From SXOA01 sp051004015 (GTDB taxonomy: Bacteria > Planctomycetota > Planctomycetia > Pirellulales > Pirellulaceae), in the NCBI GenBank assembly GCA_051004015.1, contig JBPCKT010000063.1, forward strand, positions 1-64,000: 64,000 nt of DNA, read 5' to 3'. A program made the translations under genes and the position numbers. Shown in pieces: positions 40,357 through 49,609 of this stretch. The number at the start of each line of letters is the position of its first letter. Position 1 is the stretch's first letter. Under the pieces are notes generated by a model that was given only the letters and a program-made list of their open reading frames with translations, was not told the origin of the DNA and ran no database searches.

Positions 40357-42093
40357 ATGCTTAATTCCTCCATCGCCGACTCCTTCGACCTGATCGCCGA
40401 TCTGCTCGATTTTCAGTCGGCCAATCCCTTTCGAGTTCGGGCCTATCGCAATGGGGCCCGAACGATCCGCGACTATCCCGAGTCCCTCTCCGCTCTGGCC
40501 GCGGAAGGGAAGGAGGAGCTGATGAAAATCCAGGGAATCGGCGCGGACCTGGCCGCCAAGATTGTCACGCTCGTCGAGACCGGCGAGTTGCCGTTTTTGA
40601 ATGAGCTGAAAGCCCAAATCCCACCCAGCCTGCCGGCTCTGCTTCGCATCCCCGGCGTCGGCCCCAAAAAAGCGGCCCTGCTGTTCAAAGAACTGGGCAT
40701 CAAATCGCTCGACGAGTTGAAAGCCGCCTGCGCCGAGGGGAAGGTGCAGAAGCTTAAGGGCTTCGGCGTGAAGACCGAGCAGCTCATCATGCAGGGGATC
40801 GGCGTGGCATCGCAGGCCAACGAACGGCTCTACTGGTCCACCGCGGACCGGATCGCGGAGGACCTGCGGCAGCATATGGCCTCCTGCAAGAAGATCGAGA
40901 AAATGGAGTTGGGGGGCAGCTATCGCCGGGGCAAGGAGACGGTGGGGGATCTCGATCTGCTCGTCGTCTCCGCCGATGTAAACGCCGTGATGGACCGCTT
41001 TGCCGAGTTCCCCGGCCGGGCCGAGACCCTTGCCCGCGGGGAGACCAAAATGTCGCTCCGCACCGACGCCGGCTTTCAGATTGACCTGCGGGTAGTCCCG
41101 GCGGAGTCCTTCGGCGCGGCCTTGCAGTATTTCACCGGCTCCAAGGAGCACAACGTCATCCTCCGCGGCATGGCCAAGGCCAAGGGGCTGAAGATCAACG
41201 AGTACGGCGTCTACAAACTCGACGGCGAGAAGGAGACCTACATCGCCGGCAAGACGGAAGCCGACGTCTACGCCACGCTCGATCTGCCGGTCTTCCCACC
41301 GGAAATTCGCGAGGCCCGCAAAGAGTTCGATTGGGCCGCGGCCGGCAAGCTGCCGCGGCTGATCGAAGAGAAAGACATCGCCGGCGATTTGCACATGCAC
41401 ACGCACGCCACCGACGGCACCGCCTCCATCGAAGAGATGGCCGCTGCCGCCCGTGACCGCGGCCTCTCCTACATCGCCATCACCGACCACTCCAAGCGGG
41501 TCAGCATGGCCAGCGGCCTCGACGAAGCCCGGCTGCTGCTCCAATGGGAGGAGATCGACAAAATCAACAAAAAGCTCGGCAAGAAGGGATTCGTCATTCT
41601 CAAAGGGATCGAGTGCGACATCTTGGAAGCGGGCGGCATGGATTTAACGGACGAGTGCCTGGCCCAGGCGGACTGGGTCGTCGCCAGCATCCACTACGGC
41701 CAAAAACAGCCGCGGGAGCAGATCACGGCCCGCATCGTCGGGGCCCTCGCCAACCCGCACGTCGATTGCATCGCCCACCCCACCGGCCGGCTCGTCAACC
41801 GCCGCGAAGCCTACGATGTCGACCTGGAAGCCGTCTTCACTGCCGCCCAGAAGCACGGCAAATTCCTGGAGCTCAACGCCAACCCGGCCCGCCTCGACCT
41901 GAACGACATCCACCTCGCCGCCGCCCGCGACCGGGGCATCCCGATCGTCATCAACACCGACGCCCACAGCACCGACGGCCTGAACGTCCTCCGCTACGGC
42001 ATCCTGCAGGCCCGGCGGGGCGGGTTGACGAAGGAGCATGTTGCGAATGCAAGGCCGTGGAACGAGGTGCGGGGGATGTTGGGGAGGAAGTAG
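40357..42093 (+). CDS. polX: DNA polymerase/3'-5' exonuclease PolX with PHP domain
   Basis: 578 residues from the ATG at 40357 (MLNSSIADSFDLIADLLDFQ). Order: helix-hairpin-helix domain (~5-120, with IPGVGPKKAALLFKELG), polymerase X palm with the catalytic pair in RRGKETVGDLDLLVVS, fingers/thumb, then a PHP phosphoesterase domain from ~345 (DLHMHTHATDGTASIEEM, ITDHS, ECDI, NTDAHS). Fills short gaps in base excision repair; the PHP domain adds 3'-5' exonuclease activity. Length is normal for the family. Preceded by an iterated TTTACAC-type sequence (about 40315-40350). Confidence 0.9.
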   Translation: MLNSSIADSFDLIADLLDFQSANPFRVRAYRNGARTIRDYPESLSALAAEGKEELMKIQGIGADLAAKIVTLVETGELPFLNELKAQIPPSLPALLRIPGVGPKKAALLFKELGIKSLDELKAACAEGKVQKLKGFGVKTEQLIMQGIGVASQANERLYWSTADRIAEDLRQHMASCKKIEKMELGGSYRRGKETVGDLDLLVVSADVNAVMDRFAEFPGRAETLARGETKMSLRTDAGFQIDLRVVPAESFGAALQYFTGSKEHNVILRGMAKAKGLKINEYGVYKLDGEKETYIAGKTEADVYATLDLPVFPPEIREARKEFDWAAAGKLPRLIEEKDIAGDLHMHTHATDGTASIEEMAAAARDRGLSYIAITDHSKRVSMASGLDEARLLLQWEEIDKINKKLGKKGFVILKGIECDILEAGGMDLTDECLAQADWVVASIHYGQKQPREQITARIVGALANPHVDCIAHPTGRLVNRREAYDVDLEAVFTAAQKHGKFLELNANPARLDLNDIHLAAARDRGIPIVINTDAHSTDGLNVLRYGILQARRGGLTKEHVANARPWNEVRGMLGRK

Positions 42094-42121
42094 GGGGCGC
42101 AATGATGATGACCGGGATTCG

Positions 42122-42520
42122 CTATTTGAATACGGCCCGAAATCCGGCTTGCTCGAAATGGTGGTCTGCTGTCAAACACTCAGACAGTCCCCGCTCCGTC
42201 ATAACTCCGAACGAGATGCAATCCGTCAAGGACCAGGCTTTGTCCGGTCGGTTCGCGAACAAGTCGAAGCCGGCCTGATACACGCTGGGGACATACCCCA
42301 CAACCTCGAACAGCGGGTCCGCGCGAACGGCTTGCAGAAATGCCACGACGGTCGCACGAGCTTCGGGCGCTGACAGCGCATCGGCCAGTTCCATAAGTAC
42401 CCATTCGGTTGTCAGCAATCGTCCGGTGAAACCTCCGAGGTATGCAGCCACACCAGCGTGGGCGTTATCGCGAGGGTTGAGCCAGGCAATCAGCGCGAAC
42501 GTATCTGCAAAGACGGTCAT
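42122..42520 (-). CDS. VapC-type PIN-domain toxin
   Basis: 132 residues. The four acidic active-site residues are in place: Asp6 (VFADTFALIAWLN), Glu in VLMELADAL, Asp in SLTDCISFGVM and Asp in TADHHFEQAGF. PIN toxins cleave tRNA or rRNA. The start codon overlaps the stop of the preceding gene by 4 bases (ATGA), antitoxin first. Activity is inferred from the intact residues. Confidence 0.85.
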   Translation of the reverse strand: MTVFADTFALIAWLNPRDNAHAGVAAYLGGFTGRLLTTEWVLMELADALSAPEARATVVAFLQAVRADPLFEVVGYVPSVYQAGFDLFANRPDKAWSLTDCISFGVMTERGLSECLTADHHFEQAGFRAVFK

Positions 42521-42732
42521 CGCTTCGGCGTCCCGAGACGATAGTGATCATGTTGCTCAGCCAGGTCCGCCGGCAGACCGGGCACCGCACCTTTGAATTT
42601 CGCGAACCGTTCGCCGAATGGCCGGGGCTCTTCCGGCGCAGCCGGACTGATTCGCACCCGCATTCCCTCCGGCAACGCCGTGACGTTATCCGGCACAATG
42701 ACGCCATTATGAACTACACCCTCGAGTTCCAT
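42517..42732 (-). CDS. VapB-like antitoxin of the PIN toxin
   Basis: 71 residues. It begins MELEGVVHNGVIVPDNVTALPEGMRVRI, which is the AF2212-type antitoxin beta-strand fold seen before VapC genes, then an acidic/polar tail that would cover the toxin. It overlaps the toxin start (ATGA). Confidence 0.75.
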   Translation of the reverse strand: MELEGVVHNGVIVPDNVTALPEGMRVRISPAAPEEPRPFGERFAKFKGAVPGLPADLAEQHDHYRLGTPKR

Positions 42733-42886
42733 TTCGCGCCTCTCATGCTGTTAGACTCAACCTTTCACAACGATCACGAAATCACGAGTCACTTAATCCT
42801 AACACACCGTCCCGGAGCGTCGCCAGTGTTTATGCAGGCTATGCGCAGTCGCGGATCAATTCCCGCATTGGAAAATCGCCAGAGTG

Positions 42887-43210
42887 CTACGGGGAAAACA
42901 TTTCTTGCAACATTTGGAGCACTTTGGTAGCGGACTTCCGATCCAATCGCCCCAGTCTCTTCACGAGCCGTACGCGGTCCACGGCCCGAATCTGGTCCAG
43001 CACGATCTGGCCGTCTCGTCCCTGAAAGCGGCAAGAGACGCGGGTCGGATAGGCGCGCCCGATGGTCGTCATCGGCGCTACGATCACGGTGCGGATGGCG
43101 CGGTTCATCTCGTTCGGCGAAACGACCAGGCAGGGGCGAGTCTTCTGGATTTCACTGCCGATGGTCGGATCGAGATTGACGAGGTAGACCTCGAAGCGGC
43201 TTACGACCAT
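42887..43210 (-). CDS. mazF: MazF/PemK-type mRNA interferase
   Basis: 107 residues from the ATG at 43210 (MVVSRFEVYLVNLDPTIGSEIQKTRPCLVVSP), with an in-frame ATG at 43216 as alternative. The PemK/MazF core is complete (VIVAPMTTIGRAYPTRVSCRF, GQIVLDQIRAVDRVRLVKRLG). MazF cleaves mRNA at short motifs. It overlaps the antitoxin gene by about 10 bases. Confidence 0.85.
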   Translation of the reverse strand: MVVSRFEVYLVNLDPTIGSEIQKTRPCLVVSPNEMNRAIRTVIVAPMTTIGRAYPTRVSCRFQGRDGQIVLDQIRAVDRVRLVKRLGRLDRKSATKVLQMLQEMFSP

Positions 43211-43458
43211 TCCCACTCGTCCTCATCCCAGGAAGAAAGTGCGGCAGGCAGGTCGTCCAGCAGCGCGTCATCCCCCCGGCCAGCCATTTCGCGGAAAGCT
43301 TCGGCCCACCCTGCCCGCGGCTTCGTGACGGGCCGGATGAGCAGCGAGCCGTTTTCGGCGTTCATCTCGACTTCCCCGTCCAATCCGGATTGCTCCAGCA
43401 GGAGCTTCGGGATGCGGACGCCCCGCGAGTTGCCGATGCGGACGATTCGGGTTCTCAT
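43201..43458 (-). CDS. mazE: MazE-like AbrB-fold antitoxin
   Basis: 85 residues. AbrB/MazE swapped-hairpin core (VRIGNSRGVRIPKLLLEQSGLDGEVEMNAENGSLLIRPV) then an acidic C-terminal tail (DDLPAALSSWDEDEWEWS) of the kind that wraps the toxin. Upstream, CTACAATGTAG (43478-43488) is a small palindrome that may be the autoregulatory operator. Confidence 0.85.
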   Translation of the reverse strand: MRTRIVRIGNSRGVRIPKLLLEQSGLDGEVEMNAENGSLLIRPVTKPRAGWAEAFREMAGRGDDALLDDLPAALSSWDEDEWEWS

Positions 43459-43548
43459 GGGCCATACCTCTCCGTGACTACAATGTAGCTACTTCCACGA
43501 ATATAGCTGCCTATTCAGCCGAGAGCAACTCCTGGAATGCACCCAAGT

Positions 43549-44016
43549 TCACGGGTTCGCCAACATCGACCTTAGCTTCGCGGCCTCATTTTCGGGCATG
43601 GTCTTGAGAAGCGGTCGCAACGTGTAATTGCCGTGCATTTTTCCATCGCGCATGAACAGCCAATCGGATATCTGCTCCTTTTTGATGGTCCACGGCTGGC
43701 CAAGCTTCACTTTGCCGACACTTCCGGGCTCATTGCCGATCTTCCCGGCAAATTCACCGTCACGGTAGACGACATCGGTCAGCCAGAAGTGTTCCGTCTC
43801 TCCCTTGTCCTCAATCGGCGCCTTTACGGCGAAGTCCGTGCCATTCCCTTTCGTCATCTCCGCGATAAACGAATCCACTTCGCTCCGCGCACGAGCAATC
43901 GCCGCGTCCATTTCCTTTTCATCGTAGCCACTTTCGATCAGGGTTGATGGCTTGCTGCTGCAGGAGCAACACATGCCGACCAAGAGCAAGAGGAACAGTC
44001 TAATGTGTGGTTTCAT
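43549..44016 (-). CDS. Lipoprotein with a DUF2314 domain
   Basis: 155 residues. The signal (MKPHIRLFLLLLVGMCCSCSSKP) carries a Cys-rich lipobox, so a lipoprotein anchored after CCSC-type cleavage. The rest is DUF2314: TDFAVKAPIEDKGETEHFWLTDVVYRDGEFAGKIGNEP, KLGQPWTIKKEQISDWLFMRDGKMHGNYTLRPLLK. This domain is widespread, possibly binding small molecules; its role is unknown. Confidence 0.7.
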   Translation of the reverse strand: MKPHIRLFLLLLVGMCCSCSSKPSTLIESGYDEKEMDAAIARARSEVDSFIAEMTKGNGTDFAVKAPIEDKGETEHFWLTDVVYRDGEFAGKIGNEPGSVGKVKLGQPWTIKKEQISDWLFMRDGKMHGNYTLRPLLKTMPENEAAKLRSMLANP

Positions 44017-44113
44017 GTGCTTTACGAAAATCCCCTCTTGTCGCTCTCAAGCTTCAGCCCCGTGACGCAGCTTAAACGTGCTGGCGGCGAGCCATGCTTG
44101 CCGTGCTTCCGAA

Positions 44114-45520
44114 TCAGTCGGAGAGGGATATGACACATTCCCCGCTCTTGGCGTCAAAATCGAATTCTCCCCTGCCCGATCGTTTGCCATACTGGACGAT
44201 GATCCTCTGCGGGCCAAAAGTTAAGTCCGGCATGACGAACTGCCCCTTGGCATCGGTGCGGCGGGCGAGGTAGCTGTAGAGAAAGTAGTTCGTCCTATTC
44301 GTGACCAGCGCGCCTTGCACGGGCCGGTCATTCTCGTCGACAACCTTGCCGCGGAGCGTTTGCCCCGGCTTCAAGACCACCGTGCCGAAGTCGCCCCTGC
44401 CGGCTTTTTTGAAATCCAACGGGCTCAGCCTTTCGGTTTCTACTCCGTGGAACCCCGAATTGACTACCAGCATGTGGATCCGCGAATCGGGGTGGAATAA
44501 TGATTGCGGCAGCAGCACGTCCCGCAACTCGAACTTTCCCTGTGCGTCCGTCGTCGCTTCCAGGTGAGTCATGTAGCCAGAGCCTGAAGACGGGCCCCGC
44601 ACAGGGTTAGCCTGGAAAAATGCCGCCGTACACTTGGCCCCCACAATCGGCTTGCCGGCCTGGTCGACGACCGCACCTTGCAGTACGAGAGCCTCTTCGG
44701 CGGGAACCTTTTGCGCGGGGAAGCGGAGCACTGCCTGTCCCGCTTCGACCAGCACATCAACCCCCTCCACCACGGCAGTGCGGCCCGCAGCGTCGCGCAG
44801 ACGCACGGCCCCCTTGACCTCGGGGACCGGCTCAGGGCCGCCTTTGATTTTCCGCGGGTCGAAATCTTTGTCGATCTTCAGGTTCGCGGCAGGAATCTCG
44901 TAACTGTCGGGCGAATGCCTGGGCTCGCAGTTGAAGCGATAGCGGGTAATGGCGGCGGGTATCGTGAGCACTGCCTTGCCGGCCGCGTCACAGGCCACGG
45001 AGATGATCTCCCCTGTCGCGAACCCCTGGTTCATTGGATCGGGATTCGGGTAGGCCGAGAATTGGGGAGGCTTGTCCACGGGAGCCGTCACGCCCTGCAC
45101 CTCCACTTGCCAGGCCGAGCCGGGCTGCAAGACGAAATCCCGTTCCGCTGCAGGCTTGGCTGCCGTGGTAATCGTTGGACCGTAAGTCTCGGGATCTTGC
45201 GTGTAGTAGCCGGCAGGTGCGTGGACTCCCCAAGTACTTATATGGCCCAGCGGAACGTCCAGCTTGTAACGGCCGTCGGCTCCGCTGACGGCTTCGGCAA
45301 GTTTGGGCTTACCCGGCACTCCTTCAATCAACACCCGGACCTTTGCCCCAGCGACCGGTTTGCCAGTGTCCGCGGCCGTGAAGCGTCCTTGCAGGCGACC
45401 TTGCGTCACGGCGGGTCTTGGCGGGTCTTCGGCCGGGCTGCCCGGCGGCCAGAACAAGGTGCCCCCCCAGAGGACCAGTCCGAACGCAAGAGTCAGCCAC
45501 TTGTTGTGGGCCGTGTTCAT
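44114..45520 (-). CDS. Exported protein with carboxypeptidase-regulatory-like repeats
   Basis: 468 residues from the ATG at 45520, where the signal MNTAHNKWLTLAFGLVLWGGTLF begins. At least three CarboxypepD-regulatory-like beta-sandwich segments: LQGRFTAADTGKPVAGAKVRVL, VVDQAGKPIVGAKCTAAFFQ and KVVDENDRPVQGALVTNRT, each ending in a GRY/GKF/GQF turn. Planctomycetes encode many such surface proteins. No enzymatic domain, so binding or structural. The promoter is not clear. Confidence 0.7.
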   Translation of the reverse strand: MNTAHNKWLTLAFGLVLWGGTLFWPPGSPAEDPPRPAVTQGRLQGRFTAADTGKPVAGAKVRVLIEGVPGKPKLAEAVSGADGRYKLDVPLGHISTWGVHAPAGYYTQDPETYGPTITTAAKPAAERDFVLQPGSAWQVEVQGVTAPVDKPPQFSAYPNPDPMNQGFATGEIISVACDAAGKAVLTIPAAITRYRFNCEPRHSPDSYEIPAANLKIDKDFDPRKIKGGPEPVPEVKGAVRLRDAAGRTAVVEGVDVLVEAGQAVLRFPAQKVPAEEALVLQGAVVDQAGKPIVGAKCTAAFFQANPVRGPSSGSGYMTHLEATTDAQGKFELRDVLLPQSLFHPDSRIHMLVVNSGFHGVETERLSPLDFKKAGRGDFGTVVLKPGQTLRGKVVDENDRPVQGALVTNRTNYFLYSYLARRTDAKGQFVMPDLTFGPQRIIVQYGKRSGRGEFDFDAKSGECVISLSD

Positions 45521-46192
45521 GGCGTTTCCTTGTCCTTCGGTCGGAGGATGGAGCCCACTCATTGCAGCAGTCCGCGATACGCTGGTCAAGCAAAAAGGCG
45601 AGGAACCCGGCGGCTTGGTTCCCTGTGAAAATATTTGTCAAAAAATGTTCCCAAGATATTGACTGTGACAACAGGAGATGTATAGCATGTATTTGCGAGC
45701 CTGGGGCTCGGACTCGGGGGCGAAATCTGGCTCCGAGGCGCTGTTTGACAATCGGGTAGACAGTTGGGTTTTGGGACGAGAGTGCGCTTGCCGCCGCGGC
45801 GAAGGTGCGCGCTGGGGGCGGCAGTACCCCACTCGGCCGCTACCAAGAGGGGAGGGGAGATTGCGGCGCTAGTATGGCGACTTACGTCCTAGCGAATTGA
45901 CGTAAGTGGCCGAAGAAAAGGTGGTCTAGCGGAAGCCCGACGGGATGAATAAAAGAAGCGAGGAAACGCCGCAGTTATTCATCAACGTCGAAGTTCGTAA
46001 GTGGTTTTAGGACAATAAGTTATGGCCATAGTTTTATTCATGCTAGACGCACAAACGAAGTCTGAAAACATGAATAAATACCGCCTCAACCGGGGGGGGA
46101 ATTGATTGGAGGAAACGAGGCCCGTTGGAGTCACTTACGACAAAGGGTTGTGACGTAAGTGGAAGTCCAAGGCGAACCGCTCACTCCGACAA
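45521..46192. other. 672-bp spacer with locus 4 repeats; no gene
   Basis: It contains the framed repeat locus 45881-46160 and otherwise only shadow frames. An AT-rich part 45620-45690 (ATATTGACTGTGACAAC) lies upstream of the gene at 44114-45520 and may hold its promoter, but I cannot place -10 and -35 boxes with confidence. Confidence 0.5.
45881..46160. repeat. Locus 4: paired ACTTACGTC palindromes with TGAATAA motifs between
   Basis: 28-base palindromes at 45881-45908 and 46133-46160 (ACTTACG...GACGTAAGT), 252 bases apart. Between them TGAATAA occurs at 45946 and 46071 and its reverse (TTATTCA) at 45975 and 46034. CTGAAAACATGAATAAATA matches the segment before the start of the gene at 12089. 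Locus 3 has the same frame with GATACAC motifs instead. Confidence 0.65.
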
Positions 46193-47461
46193 CTACGCCA
46201 GCTTCCAGGGTTGGCGGAAGGGTCGGCTGAGCCATTTGGCGGCTTCGGCGTCGCCGGTGATTTGCTCCGTGGCGGGATCCCAGGTGAGTTTGCGGCCGAG
46301 GCGGAGGGCGATGTTGCCGAGATGGCAGATGGTGGCGGTGCGGTGGCCGATTTCCACGTCGGCGACGGGGGGTTTGCGGGACTTGATGCAGGCCAGGAAG
46401 TCGGCGTGGTGGTTGTCGCTGGCGTAGAGGCGCGTATCACTGTCCGTCAGAGGCGATTTGAGGATATCCACGGGATCGCTTTCGATCTTGCCGCGGGCGA
46501 CGGAGATGCGGCCCTTGTCGCCGACAAAAGTGATCCCTTCACGGATGTCCTTCTGCCCCTGGCCGACGATCATCTTCACGCCGCTGGCGTAGGTGTGCGT
46601 GACGCGGCAGGTGAGGGTGACTTCGCAGAGCGAGCGGTCGGGGACGTACGTGGCGTTTCCTTCGCTGGAGATCGGACCGCTGGCGTCCATTCCCAGTCCC
46701 CACTGGGCGATGTCGATGTTGTGGGCCCCGAAGTTGGTCATCTGGCCGCCGCTGTAGTCCCAGAAGAAGCGGAAGTTGTAGTGGATCCGGTTAACGTTGT
46801 ACGGCCGCTGCGGAGCCGGGCCGAGCCACATCTCGTAGTCGAGTTCGCTGGGAGGATCGGAATCGGGGACCGCCATCTTGGGATGGTTCGGGCCGGGGAT
46901 GCCGACCAGCACTTCCTTGATCGTGCCCAGCCGGCCGCTGCGGACGTATTCGCACGCCTGCCGGAACTTTGCATCGCTCCGCTGCTGTGAGCCGGTCTGC
47001 ACGACCCGCTTGTACGCGCGGGCGGCTTCGACCATCTTGCGGCCTTCGGCAATGGTGAGCGAAAGGGGCTTCTCGCAGTAGACGTCCTTGCCCGCCTGGC
47101 AGGCGTGGATGGTGGCCAGGGCATGCCAGTGGTCCGGGGTGCAAACGACGACGGCATCGATATCCTTGCGGTCGAGCAGCTTGCGATAGTCGCCAAAGAT
47201 TTCGCACGCGTTCCCGCCGTCCGTTACGAGCTTAAGAGCCTCCGCCGCCCGGCTCGTATCCACGTCGCTCACAGCCGCGGCGTTTTTCAGCAGGGCTTTC
47301 AGATTCACCTTCCCCTGCGGCCCGACGCCGATGTGGCCGGTGATGATTCGCTCATTCGCTCCGAAGGCCCGAGCCGGGACAAAGTACGGCGCGGCAAAGA
47401 GCGCGGAGGCGGCAGCGGAAGTTTGGAGGAAGGAGCGGCGGGAGAGGGAAGAGTGGAGCAT
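46193..47461 (-). CDS. Tat-exported Gfo/Idh/MocA-family oxidoreductase
   Basis: 422 residues. Twin-arginine signal (MLHSSLSRRSFLQTSAAASALFAAPYF), then a Rossmann fold (IGVGPQGKVNLKAL) with the family's EKP replaced in context by VYCEKPLSLT and the second-domain QQRSDAKFRQACEYV and HNIDIAQWGLGMDASGP. The EKP motif is intact. Planctomycetes encode dozens of Tat-exported members, thought to act on sugars in the periplasm. It converges with nothing; the ParDE-like pair lies upstream on the same strand. Confidence 0.85.
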   Translation of the reverse strand: MLHSSLSRRSFLQTSAAASALFAAPYFVPARAFGANERIITGHIGVGPQGKVNLKALLKNAAAVSDVDTSRAAEALKLVTDGGNACEIFGDYRKLLDRKDIDAVVVCTPDHWHALATIHACQAGKDVYCEKPLSLTIAEGRKMVEAARAYKRVVQTGSQQRSDAKFRQACEYVRSGRLGTIKEVLVGIPGPNHPKMAVPDSDPPSELDYEMWLGPAPQRPYNVNRIHYNFRFFWDYSGGQMTNFGAHNIDIAQWGLGMDASGPISSEGNATYVPDRSLCEVTLTCRVTHTYASGVKMIVGQGQKDIREGITFVGDKGRISVARGKIESDPVDILKSPLTDSDTRLYASDNHHADFLACIKSRKPPVADVEIGHRTATICHLGNIALRLGRKLTWDPATEQITGDAEAAKWLSRPFRQPWKLA

Positions 47462-47516
47462 GGAATCCTCGATGAGTAGAACATGCTTAGGATAGCGATT
47501 AGTTCGTCTCGTTCAC

Positions 47517-47819
47517 CTAAACGGAAAAATCCAGCGAAGTTACGTCTTGAGCACCGTGAATAATGCGAAGAATCTGCACCGGGTTCTTACTGCGGAAGAA
47601 GATAATGTAGTTGCCCACAGTGAAACAGCGCATGCCGGGAAGGAGGTCATCACGGATTGTCCCGCACTCCGGAAACATGACGATTGTTGACCGGCAAACC
47701 TCGCGTATCCTCTCGACGACGGCATTCGCTGCTCGACGGCTGTCTTTGCGGATATAAGCAGCAATCTCCCGCAGATCCCTCCGCGAGTTCGGAGTGAAGT
47801 GATACGGCTTGCGGCTCAC
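47517..47819 (-). CDS. RelE/ParE-type toxin
   Basis: 100 residues. Core FTPNSRRDLREIAAYIRKDSRRAANAVVERIREVC...IRDDLLPGMRCFTVGNYIIFFRSKNPVQILRIIHGAQDV is the ParE branch of the RelE superfamily, which often poisons DNA gyrase. Overlaps the antitoxin stop by 4 bases (ATGA). Confidence 0.85.
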   Translation of the reverse strand: MSRKPYHFTPNSRRDLREIAAYIRKDSRRAANAVVERIREVCRSTIVMFPECGTIRDDLLPGMRCFTVGNYIIFFRSKNPVQILRIIHGAQDVTSLDFSV

Positions 47820-48073
47820 TTTTCGCTTGCCTCATCGAGCTCGCGCAAGACTTCGTCGAATACTTCTTCTCCATCAAGGAGCTCGCCTCGGTCGGCCTGG
47901 TCAATGGACTCTTGGAGCGATTGCCGCAGCTTTTCGACTTTGAGGCGGCGTTCTGCTTCGCGTTCAAGGAGAGATGCCGCCGCGCGCAACGCATCGTCGG
48001 TGGTAGCGTATGTTCCTGCGGCTACTTGAGAAGCGAGAATCGAAGCCACATCGGGCGGGAGGCTGATAGTCAT
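47816..48073 (-). CDS. ParD-like antitoxin
   Basis: 85 residues from the ATG at 48071-48073 (MTISLPPDVASILASQVAAGTYATTDDALRAA), a ribbon-helix-helix N-terminus as in ParD. It continues with a helix and an acidic tail (GEEVFDEVLRELDEASEK). Represses its own operon by family analogy; no operator can be marked with confidence. Confidence 0.8.
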   Translation of the reverse strand: MTISLPPDVASILASQVAAGTYATTDDALRAAASLLEREAERRLKVEKLRQSLQESIDQADRGELLDGEEVFDEVLRELDEASEK

Positions 48074-48105
48074 ATGCGGTCTCCAAGCGGGCGTTTGTTC
48101 CCGCT

Positions 48106-49587
48106 CTAGACAAGTATATCCTTCACCACATTCCCATGCACATCCGTCAGGCGGAAGTCGCGGCCTTGGAAGGCGTAGGTGAGCTTCTCGTGGTTGACGC
48201 CCAGGCAGTGGAGGATGGTGGCGTTCAGGTCGTGGACGTGGACCGGCTTGTCGGTGATGTTGTAGCTGAAGTCGTCGGTCTCGCCGTGGACGAGGCCGCT
48301 CTTCACGCCGCCGCCGGCCATCCACATGGTGTAGTTGCGGGGATGATGGTCGCGGCCGTAGTTGTCCTTGGTCAGCGTCCCCTGGCTGTAGACGGTGCGG
48401 CCGAATTCGCCACCCCAGATGACGAGCGTGTCCTCCAGCATGCCGCGCTGCTTCAGGTCTTTGATGAGGCCGGCTGAGGGCTGGTCGCACTCGGGGGCCA
48501 GCTTGCGGATGTTGGCCGGCAGCGTGCCGTGATGGTCCCAGCCGCGGAGGAAGACCTGCGTGAACCGCACGCCCCGCTCGGCCAGACGGCGGGCGAGCAG
48601 GCAGTTGTAAGCGAACGTGCCGGGGTCTTTCACCTGCGGACCGTACAGGTCCAGCGTGCTTTGCGGCTCTTTGGAAATGTCGGCCAGTTCCGGCACGGAG
48701 GTCTGCATGCGGAAGGCCATCTCATACTGGGCGATGCGGGTGCTGATCTCCGGATCGCCGACTTCCGTGGCCCTTTTAGTGTTCAGCTCCGCCAGGCCGT
48801 CGAGCATGGTGCGGCGAGTCTTCTCGTTCACTCCCGGCGGGTTGGAAAGGAACAGCACGGGGTCGCCCGACGAACGAAGGGCCACGCCCTGATGCTTCGT
48901 CGGCAAGAAGCCACTTCCCCATAACCGCGAGAAGAGCGCCTGCGAGCTACTGCCGGCGGGAAGGCGGGAGTGCAGCACGACAAACGCTGGCAGATTCTCG
49001 TTGACGCTGCCGATGCCGTAGCTCATCCAGGCCCCCATGCTCGGCCGGCCGGGAATCTGGCTGCCGGTCTGGATGAAGGTGATGGCCGGGTCGTGATTGA
49101 TGGCGTCGGTATTGACCGACTTCACAATCGTGATGTCGTCCGCGATGCTGCCGACGTGCGGCATCAGCTCGCTGATCCAAGCGCCGTGCTTGCCGTGCTG
49201 GTTGAACTTGAACACCGAGGGGGCGCAAGGAAAGCGCGCCTGGCCCGAGGTCATCGTCGTAATCCGCTGCCCCTGGCGAACGCTCTCCGGCAGGTCCTTG
49301 TCATAGAATTCCTGCAACTTCGGCTTGTAGTCCCACAGGTCGAGCTGGGACGGAGCATCCGCCATGAACAGCCAGATGACCCGCTTGGCCTTGGGGGCGT
49401 GATGCAAGATTTGCATTTGCCCGAGGCTCTTCAAAGCTTCGTCGGCTGGATTAGCGCTGCTGGCGTCTCCTGCAAAGAGATTCGGATTGAGCAACGAGCC
49501 GAGCGCCGCCGCACCGAGTCCTTTGGCCATCCGGCCAAAGAAGTAGCGGCGGGTTTCGGTGAGCATGTGATGTTGAATGGGGTTCAT
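48106..49587 (-). CDS. Tat-exported DUF1501 protein
   Basis: 493 residues. Near the start, TRRYFFGRMAKGLGAAALGSLL is a Tat-like signal. Then DUF1501 features: KAKRVIWLFMADAPSQLDLWDYKP, the sulfatase-like VIWGGEFGRTVYSQG and GRDHHPRNYTMWMAGGG. This family belongs to the alkaline-phosphatase/sulfatase superfamily but lacks a proven activity. It is paired with the PSCyt-type protein upstream on the same strand, 22 bases away, the standard planctomycete two-gene unit. Confidence 0.85.
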   Translation of the reverse strand: MNPIQHHMLTETRRYFFGRMAKGLGAAALGSLLNPNLFAGDASSANPADEALKSLGQMQILHHAPKAKRVIWLFMADAPSQLDLWDYKPKLQEFYDKDLPESVRQGQRITTMTSGQARFPCAPSVFKFNQHGKHGAWISELMPHVGSIADDITIVKSVNTDAINHDPAITFIQTGSQIPGRPSMGAWMSYGIGSVNENLPAFVVLHSRLPAGSSSQALFSRLWGSGFLPTKHQGVALRSSGDPVLFLSNPPGVNEKTRRTMLDGLAELNTKRATEVGDPEISTRIAQYEMAFRMQTSVPELADISKEPQSTLDLYGPQVKDPGTFAYNCLLARRLAERGVRFTQVFLRGWDHHGTLPANIRKLAPECDQPSAGLIKDLKQRGMLEDTLVIWGGEFGRTVYSQGTLTKDNYGRDHHPRNYTMWMAGGGVKSGLVHGETDDFSYNITDKPVHVHDLNATILHCLGVNHEKLTYAFQGRDFRLTDVHGNVVKDILV

Positions 49588-49609
49588 ATTGAGTATTCCT
49601 GTTGTAAGG

